Positions 51,186 to 58,971 of a DNA stretch of 64,000 bases are shown one piece after another. Positions within the stretch are counted from its first letter, which is position 1; every line of letters begins with the position of its first letter. The notes beneath the pieces were generated by a model. That model was not told where the DNA came from. It made no database searches and saw only the letters and a list, made by a program, of their open reading frames with translations. This DNA is from Caldanaerobius polysaccharolyticus DSM 13641 (GTDB lineage Bacteria > Bacillota > Thermoanaerobacteria > Thermoanaerobacterales > Caldanaerobiaceae), in contig NZ_KE386495.1 of the NCBI RefSeq assembly GCF_000427425.1, forward strand, positions 1,105,072-1,169,071. The letters run 5' to 3'. The translations under genes and the position numbers were made by a program.

Positions 51186-51222
51186 GAGTGTTAATGTCCT
51201 TTTGCATTAACACTCTTTGTTT
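51186..51222 (+). terminator. Rho-independent terminator
   Basis: GAGTGTTAATG (51186-51196) pairs with CATTAACACTC (51205-51215), followed by a T-rich tract. Confidence 0.85.
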
Positions 51223-51253
51223 ATAAAATATTATGATGTCGGAGGCGAATCTA

Positions 51254-51436
51254 ATGTATCCATCAAAAGGAGAAAAAAGCGGCAAGCTGGAGCTTATTGC
51301 TGAAAAAAGATTTCCATATAACGGCGAATTGTATAAGGTCATCGACTTTTTAAATAAAGTTTTGAAGCACCATAATATCATTTTTGGGATTTCTTTGGAT
51401 GGCGATGAGTTGATTGTTTCTATTTACGAAACTTAA
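51254..51436 (+). CDS. YpmA-like small protein (DUF4264)
   Basis: A 60-aa protein resembling B. subtilis YpmA: the core ELYKVIDFLNKVLKHHNIIFGISLDGDELIVSIYET aligns by eye across its last 36 residues. Function unknown. ATG 51254 has GGAGG 8 nt upstream; earlier in-frame ATGs at 51233/51236 lie before that site. It stands alone between a terminator and the promoter of the rpiR-like gene. Confidence 0.72.
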   Translation: MYPSKGEKSGKLELIAEKRFPYNGELYKVIDFLNKVLKHHNIIFGISLDGDELIVSIYET

Positions 51437-51452
51437 AATTATATGCTATAAT
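51424..51452 (+). promoter_or_regulatory. Promoter of the RpiR-family regulator gene
   Basis: Extended -10 TGCTATAAT (51444-51452) with a weak -35 (TTACGA, 51424-51429) 17 nt upstream. Confidence 0.45.
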
Positions 51453-51494
51453 CATTTTTGTATGAGCTAAATTTTACAAAAAAGGTGGTAAGGT

Positions 51495-52370
51495 GTGAAT
51501 ACGGATTTGATAGACAGAATAAAGCAACACCTCCCTGAGTTCAGCAAAAGTCAAAAGCTAATTGCGGAGTACATCCTCAATCATTATGATAAAGCTGCGT
51601 TTATGACGGCGTCTAGATTGGGCAAAAAGATCAATGTAAGCGAATCTACGGTAGTGAGGTTTGCAAACGCCATCGGTTTTGATGGGTATCCTGAATTGCA
51701 GAAATCCCTTCAGGATCTGGTTAAGATGAAGCTCACGACGCTTCAAAGGTTGGAGTTGGCTCAGGATTACAATAAAAACAATAACATTGTGGAGTTTGTA
51801 TTAAAGTCTGATCTGGAAAATATAAAGTCTACTATGGAAGCCCTGGACATAGACGTTTTTAATAAGGTCATCGACAGTTTATTTGAAGCCAGAAGGATAT
51901 ATATAATAGGATTGCGCAGCTCTACGGCTTTAGCTGAGTTTTTGGGCTTTTACCTTAATTTAATATTGGACAACGTAAGGGTAGTATCTTATGGCGTTAG
52001 CGATATCTTTGAGCAATTATTAAGGGTAGGAGAAAGTGACGTAGTCATAGGAATAGGGTTTCCTAGGTATTCTCGCAGGACTATTGATGCGCTCAAATAC
52101 GCCAAAGAAAAAAATGCTAAGGTCATCGCTATTACAGATAGCAATCTGTCGCCTTTGACTGAATGCGCTGATTGTGTGTTGATAGCAAAGAGCAACATCG
52201 CTTCATTTGTGGACTCGCTGGTGGCACCGTTGAGCCTTATAAACGCTTTAATAGTAAGCGTTGGGCTAAGGGAAAAGAGCACAATAACCACTTATTTTGA
52301 TCACCTTGAGAAAATATGGGATAAATACGGCGTGTATTCGGATAAGGCAGAAGGGTCGAAAGATGAGTAA
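51495..52370 (+). CDS. RpiR/MurR family transcriptional regulator
   Basis: A 291-aa regulator with an N-terminal RpiR helix-turn-helix (SKSQKLIAEYILNHYDKAAFM then RLGKKINVSESTVVRFANAIGFDGYPELQ) and a C-terminal SIS domain (RRIYIIGLRSSTALAEFLGF, VVIGIGFPRYSRRTIDALKYAKEKNAKVIAITD). The effector is probably a phosphosugar. No sugar catabolic operon is adjacent, so its targets are unknown. GTG 51495 follows AAAGGTGG. It overlaps the next gene by 8 nt. Confidence 0.9.
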   Translation: MNTDLIDRIKQHLPEFSKSQKLIAEYILNHYDKAAFMTASRLGKKINVSESTVVRFANAIGFDGYPELQKSLQDLVKMKLTTLQRLELAQDYNKNNNIVEFVLKSDLENIKSTMEALDIDVFNKVIDSLFEARRIYIIGLRSSTALAEFLGFYLNLILDNVRVVSYGVSDIFEQLLRVGESDVVIGIGFPRYSRRTIDALKYAKEKNAKVIAITDSNLSPLTECADCVLIAKSNIASFVDSLVAPLSLINALIVSVGLREKSTITTYFDHLEKIWDKYGVYSDKAEGSKDE

Positions 52371-52974
52371 ATTATACCTTATAAGGCATGGGGAAACGGA
52401 GTGGAACTTGCACAATAGGACTCAGGGCTGTGTGGACGTACCTTTAAACGAAAATGGGAAACTTCAAGCGATAAAGCTGGCACGGAGGATGAGTTCATGC
52501 CGTGTGGATAGAATATATTCCAGCAACCTGAGCAGAGCGGTACAGACGGCTAATTACATCTCTCAAGTGGTAAAAAAGGACGTAGTCGTGATGGAGGAAT
52601 TTAGAGAGATAAATTTCGGTTTGTGGGAAGGGCTTACCTTTGAGGAAATTAAAAGGAGATTTCCAGAGGAGCACAGGATGTGGAGAGAAAGCCCTCATCG
52701 CGCGAGGATACCTGGAGGCGAAATGCTTCACAGTGTACTTCATAGGGTGATGTCTGGTTTAAAAAAGATCTTAAAGGACTGTGAAGATGATCAAAACATA
52801 GTAATAGTAAGTCACGGAGGACCTATTAAATTGATGGTGTTGGGATTGTTAGAAATAGATATTTCTAAATACAATAAATTTAGACAGCATAACACAGCAG
52901 TCAATGTCCTTGAGGTAAATAAAGATGGAAAGGCTGTGCTCACCTTGTACAACGACACCTGTCATTTATTTTAG
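52363..52974 (+). CDS. Histidine phosphatase family protein (phosphoglycerate mutase-like)
   Basis: A 203-aa phosphatase with the catalytic RHG motif (YLIRHGETEWNLHNRTQG), the second histidine in IVIVSHGGPIKLMV and Glu in REINFGLWEG. The family includes alpha-ribazole phosphatase, GpmB-like and PhoE-type enzymes; substrate cannot be decided. ATG 52363 follows AGAAGGG. Context with an RpiR-type regulator suggests a sugar phosphate, which is weak inference. Confidence 0.85.
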   Translation: MSKLYLIRHGETEWNLHNRTQGCVDVPLNENGKLQAIKLARRMSSCRVDRIYSSNLSRAVQTANYISQVVKKDVVVMEEFREINFGLWEGLTFEEIKRRFPEEHRMWRESPHRARIPGGEMLHSVLHRVMSGLKKILKDCEDDQNIVIVSHGGPIKLMVLGLLEIDISKYNKFRQHNTAVNVLEVNKDGKAVLTLYNDTCHLF

Positions 52975-52977
52975 CGA

Positions 52978-53032
52978 ATGATGTATGATATTTGAGATAT
53001 TACATAAATATATCTTAAATATCATACGTCGT
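52978..53032 (+). repeat. Long imperfect palindrome (23-bp stem)
   Basis: 52978-53000 pairs with 53010-53032 through 23 bp (several G-U), with an 18-bp core starting GTATGATATT at 52983. The loop is 9 nt. No T tract follows, so it is not a normal terminator. It lies just upstream of the ribosome site of the gene at 53047. Confidence 0.7.
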
Positions 53033-53046
53033 GGTGGAGGATATAT

Positions 53047-53463
53047 ATGAAGTTGATGGACAAAACAGAAGTGGTTTTGACCTTTGTGGCTGTGATTTTA
53101 TTTTGTTCCATCGTATGGGTCAACAGCGGCGAGGTAGGTACCAGGTGGGGATCAGGGAGCGTGGCAAAGTTTGAGAAGAGTAGTAGCGTAGAGATCACAA
53201 AAAAAAGTGGATGGATAAAAATAAAATCCGAAAAAAAGGGCGTGAGGGTAAAAGTTTACCGCAACGGCCTGGAAATAGCATCTTTTGGCGATGATATTTT
53301 TTTATTGCCTGTTGAAAGTGGAGATGTGGTGGAACTGGAACCATCCAAAGATACTGTCGTAGAGGTAGTGGATACGAGTGAAAATGTTCAGTATCCTAAA
53401 AAAATGTTTAGAAAAAATCTCGGCAAAAGAATAAATGTGTTAAGCCGTATTAAAATGAGGTGA
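53047..53463 (+). CDS. Membrane-anchored hypothetical protein
   Basis: A 138-aa protein with one N-terminal transmembrane helix (VVLTFVAVILFCSIVWV, about 9-25) and a positively charged extracytoplasmic or cytosolic domain rich in Lys/Val with beta-strand periodicity (WIKIKSEKKGVRVKVYRNGLEIASFGDDIFLLPVESG split). Not recognised. ATG 53047 has GGTGGAGG 6 nt upstream. It precedes the aroH-cmk gene by 6 nt and is probably co-transcribed with it. Confidence 0.65.
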   Translation: MKLMDKTEVVLTFVAVILFCSIVWVNSGEVGTRWGSGSVAKFEKSSSVEITKKSGWIKIKSEKKGVRVKVYRNGLEIASFGDDIFLLPVESGDVVELEPSKDTVVEVVDTSENVQYPKKMFRKNLGKRINVLSRIKMR

Positions 53464-53469
53464 CATCGC

Positions 53470-54462
53470 ATGTTTTTGTACTCGATAAGAGGAGCGATAA
53501 GCGTAGACGAAAATAAGAAGGATTGTATAATAGAAGCTACAAAGTCGCTTTTAAGTGAGATCATCAGCGCCAACCAGTTGGATCCATCACACGTCCTAGA
53601 TATTTTATTTTCGGTTACAAAAGATCTTGACGATGCGTATCCAGCACCTGCTGTGAGAATGTTGGGATATGATGTACCGGTAATGTGTCTACAGGAAGCA
53701 GATATAAAGCAGAGCTTGAAGAAATGCATAAGGGTGCTGGTTCGTATTCAAAGCATGGAGCCCAAGGAAATCAAACATGTTTATTTAAAAAAGGCTAAGG
53801 TATTAAGGCCTGATATATCTGGTCTAAAAATAGCTATAGATGGTCCAGCAGGTGCAGGTAAAAGCACTGTGGCAAAAGAACTGGCAAAAAGGCTTAACAT
53901 CATGTATGTAGATACAGGAGCGATGTACAGAGCTATTACTTTAAAGCTGTTAGAAAAGGGCGTGGATTTTCACGACGTAGGTACTATAGTGGATATTTTA
54001 AGAGCTACGGAAATTCATATGGAAGGCGATAGGGTTTACCTGGATGGAAGGGATGTAACCCATGATATAAGGACTAGCACTGTGACTTCGAATGTATCTG
54101 CCGTTGCCAGTATACCTGAGGTAAGGTCTATACTGGTATCTTTGCAGAAAAAAATAGCGGAGCGCAAAAGCGTCGTAATGGAAGGAAGGGATATAGGTAC
54201 CAACGTGCTTAAAGATGCTGATTTAAAAATATATCTCACCTCTTCTGTAGAAGTGAGGGCTAAAAGGCGTTACGATGAGTTAAAGAGAAAAGGAATTGAT
54301 ATGGACTTTGACCAATTAGTCAGGCAAATAACAGAAAGGGACCAGCAGGATGCAAGTCGCGAACATTCTCCGCTTAAAAAAGCCGATGACGCTTATGTTA
54401 TAGATGCCTCAGATATGACAGTTGACGAAGTTGTGGCGCGAATCCTGGAATTATTGAGATAG
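53470..54462 (+). CDS. cmk: Chorismate mutase (AroH type) - cytidylate kinase fusion
   Basis: A 330-aa two-domain protein. Residues 1-115 form an AroH chorismate mutase: IRGAISVDENKKDCIIEAT, LFSVTKDLDDAYPAPAVR, DVPVMCLQEADI and KKCIRVLVR, retaining the active-site Arg, Glu and Tyr-type positions. Residues about 118-330 are cytidylate kinase: P-loop IDGPAGAGKST, VDTGAMYRAIT, VMEGRDIGTNV and the C-terminal RDQQDASREHSPLKKA. The join KKAKVLRPDISGLKIAIDG is continuous with no stop or start between, so this is a true fusion in this sequence. Two unrelated pathways (phenylalanine/tyrosine and CMP salvage) are joined; aroH-cmk adjacency is common in Clostridia. Confidence 0.92.
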   Translation: MFLYSIRGAISVDENKKDCIIEATKSLLSEIISANQLDPSHVLDILFSVTKDLDDAYPAPAVRMLGYDVPVMCLQEADIKQSLKKCIRVLVRIQSMEPKEIKHVYLKKAKVLRPDISGLKIAIDGPAGAGKSTVAKELAKRLNIMYVDTGAMYRAITLKLLEKGVDFHDVGTIVDILRATEIHMEGDRVYLDGRDVTHDIRTSTVTSNVSAVASIPEVRSILVSLQKKIAERKSVVMEGRDIGTNVLKDADLKIYLTSSVEVRAKRRYDELKRKGIDMDFDQLVRQITERDQQDASREHSPLKKADDAYVIDASDMTVDEVVARILELLR

Positions 54463-54486
54463 CTCTGCAGGGTAGGTGTTTACCTT

Positions 54487-55089
54487 ATGTTTTATGGGAT
54501 GGCGAAAATTATTGTAAAGTTTTTGTTTTTGATGCTTTTCAGGGTGGAAGTGCGTGGTGGTGATAACGTCCCTGAAAAAGGAGCTTTTATCCTTTGCCCT
54601 AACCACATGAGCTATTTGGATCCTCCATTGGTAGCGTGTTTTGTAAAGCGTAGAATATTTTATATGGCGAAGGAAGAGTTATTTCGCAACAAGGTTTTTG
54701 GGTGGATATTAAAAATGCTAGGAGCTTTCCCTGTAAAAAGAGGAACGGCAGATCTTATGGCCATAAAAACAGCCCTTAAAATCCTAAAGGACGGTAAAGC
54801 CTTGGGGCTTTTTGTAGAGGGAACCAGAAACAAGAGCCAGGAATTAAAAAGGGCTGAACCGGGAGTAGCGCTTTTATCCATAAAGGCGGCGTGTCCGGTA
54901 GTACCGGTGGCTATCGTTGGCAGCTACAGGTTGTTCAATAAGATCATCATAAATATAGGCAGACCTTTTTATTTAAAGAATCCTACAGGGGTTAAAAACA
55001 ATAGCGAATATTTGAGCGAAATAAGCCAGATAGTCGTGGACAAGATAAAAGCATTACAGGAGGAAGCCAATGAAGATAATGGTCGCTAA
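54487..55089 (+). CDS. plsC: 1-acyl-sn-glycerol-3-phosphate acyltransferase
   Basis: Acylates lysophosphatidic acid to phosphatidic acid at the membrane. The 200-aa product has the NHMSYLDPP acyltransferase motif (HX4D), FPVKRG, VEGTRNKS and PVVPVAIVGS. One hydrophobic N-terminal helix. It lies between cmk and ispH, a very common order in Firmicutes (cmk-plsC-ispH-rpsA). It overlaps ispH by 20 nt. Confidence 0.94.
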   Translation: MFYGMAKIIVKFLFLMLFRVEVRGGDNVPEKGAFILCPNHMSYLDPPLVACFVKRRIFYMAKEELFRNKVFGWILKMLGAFPVKRGTADLMAIKTALKILKDGKALGLFVEGTRNKSQELKRAEPGVALLSIKAACPVVPVAIVGSYRLFNKIIINIGRPFYLKNPTGVKNNSEYLSEISQIVVDKIKALQEEANEDNGR

Positions 55090-55921
55090 TTCAGCAGGAT
55101 ATTGTTTCGGGGTTAAAAGAGCTATAGAATCTATAGATAAGTTGTTAGAGCAAAGAATAGGTTGGATTTGTACGTATGGCCCTATCATACACAATCCTCA
55201 GGTGGTAGAGCATTACGAGAACATGGGGGTAAAAGTAGCCAATTCCATAGACGATATCCCTCCTGGCAGTAACGTTATAATACGTACCCATGGTATTTCC
55301 AGCAAAGAATACCGGTTAATACAGCAAAAAGGATGTAAGGTATTTGATAAGACTTGTCCGTTTGTAAAGAAGGTACAAAGAATAGTTATGGAGTACCATC
55401 AGAAAGGCTATACGATCATAATTGTTGGTGATCCCCAACACCCTGAGGTAAAAGGCGTAAACGGCTGGTGCGAGGGCACTGCTATAATATTAGATAGCGT
55501 AGAAAGAGCCAGAGAAATTCCTTGCTTGGAAAAGGGATGTGTTGTTTCCCAGACGACCATGGCTTATGAAAAATGGGAAAATATAAACCAGGTCTTACGC
55601 ACAAAGATAAAAGACATGGTAGCATTTAATACCATCTGCGATGCCACTTACCAGCGCCAGAAAGAGGCTGAGGATTTAGCCAAAAGAGTAGATGTCATGA
55701 TAGTAATAGGAGGTCTAAATAGCTCTAATACGAAAAAGCTGGCAGATCTGTGTAGAAAACACTGTGAGAGGACATATCACATTGAATCAAAAGAACAATT
55801 GCCATTAAACAAATTAGAAAAAAGTGATATAATAGGTATAACAGCCGGTGCGTCGACACCGGATTGGATTATAAACTCAATTGTAGATGAGTTGGAAAAA
55901 CAAGCGAAGGGTAGGGATTAA
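55070..55921 (+). CDS. ispH: 4-hydroxy-3-methylbut-2-enyl diphosphate reductase
   Basis: Last step of the MEP pathway, reducing HMBPP to IPP/DMAPP with a [4Fe-4S] cluster. The 283-aa product has the three cluster Cys in AGYCFGVKRAI, KTCPFVKKV and NTICDATYQRQ, and the active-site Glu in HPEVKG. ATG 55070 follows AGGAGG. Its presence with dxs and ispA shows the MEP route is used, which makes a broken dxs unlikely to be tolerated. Confidence 0.96.
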   Translation: MKIMVANSAGYCFGVKRAIESIDKLLEQRIGWICTYGPIIHNPQVVEHYENMGVKVANSIDDIPPGSNVIIRTHGISSKEYRLIQQKGCKVFDKTCPFVKKVQRIVMEYHQKGYTIIIVGDPQHPEVKGVNGWCEGTAIILDSVERAREIPCLEKGCVVSQTTMAYEKWENINQVLRTKIKDMVAFNTICDATYQRQKEAEDLAKRVDVMIVIGGLNSSNTKKLADLCRKHCERTYHIESKEQLPLNKLEKSDIIGITAGASTPDWIINSIVDELEKQAKGRD

Positions 55922-55922
55922 G

Positions 55923-56948
55923 TTGGATTACATGGACGAATATGAGAAGACATTTAAAGAAATTAAAAGAGGAGATGTGGTGGAGGGTACTGTTATTCAG
56001 GTAAATGATGAAGGTGCAGTGCTCAACATAGGTTATAAAGCTGATGCGTTTGTACCCAAAAGCGAGTTGTCGTACGACTTAGATAAGTCACCTACGGAAA
56101 TTGTCAAAGTAGGAGACAAGTTTGAGGTAGAGATTTTAAAGGTGGAAAATGAAGACGGCAATGTCCTCGCTTCTAAAAAAAGAGTTGATTCAGTAAAATT
56201 TTGGGATCAATTGAAGCAGGATTATGAGAGTCACAGTACTGTAAATGCAAAGGTGTACAAAGTGGTAAAAGGTGGCGTATTGGCTGACATTAAAGGGTTT
56301 AGCTGCTTTATACCCGCATCTCACCTGGATTTAAGGCATGTAGATAACTTGGAGGAGTTTTTGGGGAAAACTGTGGAAATTAAGATAATAGAAATAGACG
56401 AACAGAAAAGGAGAATTGTAGGTTCTAGGAGAGATTATTTAAAAGAAGTGGCGCAAGAGAGAAAAGCCAAGGCGCTGGAAAGCTTGCAGGTAGGACAGAC
56501 CGTTAAAGGCGTGGTGAGAAATCTGACGGATTATGGCGCCTTTATAGATGTAGGTGGTATAGATGGATTGCTCAGGGTCAGTGAGATATCATGGGGCAGG
56601 ATTAAGCACCCTTCAGATGTATTAAAAGTAGGCGATAAGGTAGACGTTTACGTATTGAGCGTAGACAAAGAAAAAGAGAAGATTGCTCTTAGTATTAAGA
56701 GGACGCTTCCAGACCCATGGGATAAAGCAGGAGAAAAATACCATGTGGGAGATATAAAATCAGGTAAAGTTGTGGCTGTAAATCAGTTTGGCGCTTTTGT
56801 GGAATTGGAACCGGGTATAGATGGCCTTATATACAGAACGTATTTAAAAGGCAGGGATGATTTAAAAGAGGGTGACGTGGTTAAAGTCGAAATAGTGAAC
56901 ATAGATTTAAATAAAAAGCGAATAAGGTTGGCGTTAAGTGAATTTTAA
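55923..56948 (+). CDS. rpsA: Ribosomal protein S1 homologue (four S1 domains)
   Basis: A 341-aa protein with four S1 RNA-binding repeats at about 18-85, 100-167, 190-258 and 275-341 (GTVIQVNDEGAVLNIGYKADAFV; GGVLADIKGFSCFIPASHL; GAFIDVGGIDGLLRVSEISWGRI; GAFVELEPGIDGLIY). Gram-positive S1 homologues have four repeats and are not always ribosome-bound. TTG 55923 follows AGGGAT; ATG 55932 is a later alternative. In many Clostridia it is fused or adjacent to ispH; here the two are separate, with TTG 2 nt after the ispH stop. Confidence 0.93.
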   Translation: MDYMDEYEKTFKEIKRGDVVEGTVIQVNDEGAVLNIGYKADAFVPKSELSYDLDKSPTEIVKVGDKFEVEILKVENEDGNVLASKKRVDSVKFWDQLKQDYESHSTVNAKVYKVVKGGVLADIKGFSCFIPASHLDLRHVDNLEEFLGKTVEIKIIEIDEQKRRIVGSRRDYLKEVAQERKAKALESLQVGQTVKGVVRNLTDYGAFIDVGGIDGLLRVSEISWGRIKHPSDVLKVGDKVDVYVLSVDKEKEKIALSIKRTLPDPWDKAGEKYHVGDIKSGKVVAVNQFGAFVELEPGIDGLIYRTYLKGRDDLKEGDVVKVEIVNIDLNKKRIRLALSEF

Positions 56949-56953
56949 AACTC

Positions 56954-56981
56954 TTGACTTTTAGATAAAATCTGATAAAAT
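56954..56981 (+). promoter_or_regulatory. Promoter of speD
   Basis: TTGACT (56954-56959), 16-nt spacer and TAAAAT (56976-56981) with an extended TGA. Short palindromes (GATAAA-A-TTTATC) overlap the -10 and might be an operator. Confidence 0.55.
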
Positions 56982-57022
56982 TTATCTTATTGAATATAAA
57001 TGAAGGAGGTAATTAATATAGA

Positions 57023-57397
57023 ATGAATGCTTTGGGCCGTCATATTTTGGCAGAGATATACGGTTGCGACGCCGAAATATTAAACGATCGAGAAAATATA
57101 GAGCGAATTATGGTTGAATCTGCATTAAGAGCTGGTGCTGAAGTGAGAGAAGTAGCTTTTCACAAGTTCAGTCCGCAGGGCGTAAGCGGTGTAGTAATAA
57201 TATCTGAATCACATCTGACGATACACACATGGCCGGAATTAGGATACGCTGCAGTTGATGTGTTCACTTGTGGCAGTGAAGTCAATCCATGGGATGCATG
57301 TAACTTCCTTACCAACAAGCTTAATGCCAAGCATATGACTGCTACAGAGGTTAAGCGAGGAATATTTGAACAGCCCGTAAAGGTTGCTAATTTATGA
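57023..57397 (+). CDS. speD: S-adenosylmethionine decarboxylase proenzyme
   Basis: Supplies decarboxylated SAM for spermidine synthase. The 124-aa product has the self-cleavage site ISESHLTIHTWPE (Ser forming the pyruvoyl group) and the Cys in DVFTCG, typical of the short bacterial SpeD. ATG 57023 is followed by GRHILAEIYGC. It has its own promoter and a strong terminator beyond it. Functionally tied to speE-speB at 48071. Confidence 0.96.
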   Translation: MNALGRHILAEIYGCDAEILNDRENIERIMVESALRAGAEVREVAFHKFSPQGVSGVVIISESHLTIHTWPELGYAAVDVFTCGSEVNPWDACNFLTNKLNAKHMTATEVKRGIFEQPVKVANL

Positions 57398-57435
57398 GTA
57401 ACCGGGTTTAATAATAGATCCAAAATTCTGAATAT

Positions 57436-57461
57436 AGTCGTGAAACTTCACGACTTTTTTG
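57436..57461 (+). terminator. Rho-independent terminator after speD
   Basis: AGTCGTGAA (57436-57444) pairs with TTCACGACT (57447-57455) and is followed by T5. Confidence 0.88.
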
Positions 57462-57487
57462 TTACAAGCTTCAAAGGGGAAATTGGT

Positions 57488-58252
57488 TTGTTATATGAGG
57501 AATTTATAAAACAGGTGTTTAAGATGACGGGGATAGACCTGTCTGCATATAAGGAAAACCAGATGAAACGCAGAATAAGTACTCTTATGTTTCGCCATGA
57601 TCTAAGCGAATACAGCGATTATTTAAGATTTATCAAGGAAAGCAAAGTGGCTTACGATGAGTTTATAGACTATATCACTATAAACGTCTCAGAATTTTTT
57701 AGAAATCCTCAGCAATGGAATGTATTGGAAAAAGATATAATCCCGCTTTTGATAAAGAAGGATTTTATCAGAGTATGGAGTGCGGCTTGTTCCAATGGGG
57801 AAGAGCCGTATTCCATCTCTATGCTTTTAAGAAAACATGTGGATCCTAAAAGATTCCGTATAATCGCCTCTGATATAGATGAAAATGCATTAAAAAAAGC
57901 GCAGGCTGGCATATATGCACCTAAAAGCCTTGAGAATGTACCTACGGAATTCATGAAATATTTTGAAGTAAAAGGGGAATGTTACACAGTTAAAGACGAA
58001 ATAAAACAAAATGTCTCCTTTTTAAAGCATGACCTTGTACTGGACGAGTACCTTAGCGGCATAGATTTACTTGTGTGCAGAAACGTGATAATTTACTTCA
58101 ACGAGGACATAAAGGAAAAGGTATTTTATAGGTTGTCAAAAGCGCTAAACAAGGGAGGTATATTGTTTTTAGGCAGCACAGAACAGATCTTTATGCCTAG
58201 GCGATTTGGACTAGAACAATATCGACCGTTTTTTTATAAAAAGGTTGAATAA
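57488..58252 (+). CDS. cheR: Chemotaxis protein methyltransferase CheR
   Basis: SAM-dependent glutamate methyltransferase acting on chemoreceptors. The 254-aa product has the N-terminal helical domain (FKMTGIDLSAYKENQMKRRI), INVSEFFRNPQQW and the SAM site VWSAACSNGEEPYSI, then FRIIASDIDENAL and LLVCRNVIIYF. TTG 57488 is chosen because AAAGGGG lies 8 nt upstream; an in-frame GTG at 57440 sits inside the upstream terminator and cannot be the start. No other chemotaxis genes are nearby. Confidence 0.92.
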   Translation: MLYEEFIKQVFKMTGIDLSAYKENQMKRRISTLMFRHDLSEYSDYLRFIKESKVAYDEFIDYITINVSEFFRNPQQWNVLEKDIIPLLIKKDFIRVWSAACSNGEEPYSISMLLRKHVDPKRFRIIASDIDENALKKAQAGIYAPKSLENVPTEFMKYFEVKGECYTVKDEIKQNVSFLKHDLVLDEYLSGIDLLVCRNVIIYFNEDIKEKVFYRLSKALNKGGILFLGSTEQIFMPRRFGLEQYRPFFYKKVE

Positions 58253-58272
58253 AACCAAGTTTTATTCAACCT
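58242..58272. terminator. Bidirectional terminator between cheR and the minus-strand gene
   Basis: AGGTTGAATAAAAC (58242-58255) pairs exactly with GTTTTATTCAACCT (58259-58272). T-rich tracts follow best on the minus strand; on the plus strand the stem includes the cheR stop. Confidence 0.78.
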
Positions 58273-58792
58273 GAACGTTTTTTGGGTTGTACATTTTTAA
58301 AAGCTTTAGCAGCTGGTCGCTGGGTTCAAACACAAGGAAGCTGCGCTTGCTGTTATGATTGAATATACCGTAATACAGCCTGTCGGTATTGGTGTATGCT
58401 CTATATACCTTATAGCTGTTTATGTTGTGAGATATTCTCTTGTAAGATTCACTGTTTACCGGTGCTATTATCTCAAATTCCTTTACATTGGTAGATAATA
58501 TGGGAACCCTTTTGCTGTTCATGATTACCTTGGCTATATCAATATCACCATTAGTAAAGGTATATTCGTATTCAACCTTCTGGTTGTTTCGCAGGACGTA
58601 TAACCCATATGTTATTGCACCAGTTAAGACCGTCCCGATAATACTGGCAATGCTCAAACGGGCAAAAATGCTAAATAAGAAGTTTAAAGACATTAGCCCG
58701 AATACAATCATGAAAAAGTAAGATATGTAGTATATGAGGTTGTTTACCGCCATGTTTTTCTTTTTGACGACTTCTTCATGAAAGTTATCCAT
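58262..58792 (-). CDS. Two-helix membrane protein (DUF6106-like)
   Basis: A 176-aa protein with two predicted transmembrane helices (about 18-42 and 48-68) and a cytosolic C-terminal domain (EYEYTFTNGDIDIAKVIMNSKRV...). Only gene on the minus strand here besides the transporter. It resembles DUF6106 proteins of Clostridia in its N-terminal IYYISYFFMIVFGLMSLNFLF. Function unknown. ATG is preceded by AAAGGAG on the minus strand. Confidence 0.72.
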   Translation of the reverse strand: MDNFHEEVVKKKNMAVNNLIYYISYFFMIVFGLMSLNFLFSIFARLSIASIIGTVLTGAITYGLYVLRNNQKVEYEYTFTNGDIDIAKVIMNSKRVPILSTNVKEFEIIAPVNSESYKRISHNINSYKVYRAYTNTDRLYYGIFNHNSKRSFLVFEPSDQLLKLLKMYNPKNVQVE

Positions 58793-58822
58793 TAGGACTA
58801 GCTCCTTTCTTTTTTTACTATT

Positions 58823-58852
58823 ATTATACCATACCTATCGTTCAAAGGCCAA
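58823..58852 (-). promoter_or_regulatory. Promoter of the minus-strand membrane protein gene
   Basis: On the minus strand: TTGGCC (complement of 58847-58852), 18-nt spacer, TATAAT (complement of 58823-58828) with extended TGG. Confidence 0.52.
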
Positions 58853-58894
58853 ACCTTTTCTTAGAATCTCTTCGCACCGTTGAGCATAAGCCGA

Positions 58895-58923
58895 TTGACT
58901 TAAACGCATAGTAGGTATATAAT
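58895..58923 (+). promoter_or_regulatory. Sigma-A promoter of pduO
   Basis: TTGACT (58895-58900), 17-nt spacer, TATAAT (58918-58923). A strong match. No cobalamin riboswitch is recognisable in the 48-nt leader. Confidence 0.77.
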
Positions 58924-58971
58924 CAAATTCAGACAGTTTGTTCAAAACGATTTCACATTTGGGTGATGGAG

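Noticed and set aside
57440-57487. GTG 57440 as the cheR start
   Set aside because: It lies within the speD terminator stem and lacks a ribosome site; TTG 57488 has AAAGGGG at proper distance.
57990-58270. The 14-bp hairpin at 58242-58272 as a regulatory element
   Set aside because: It lies between two convergent genes and is followed by a T tract on the minus strand; a terminator explains it.
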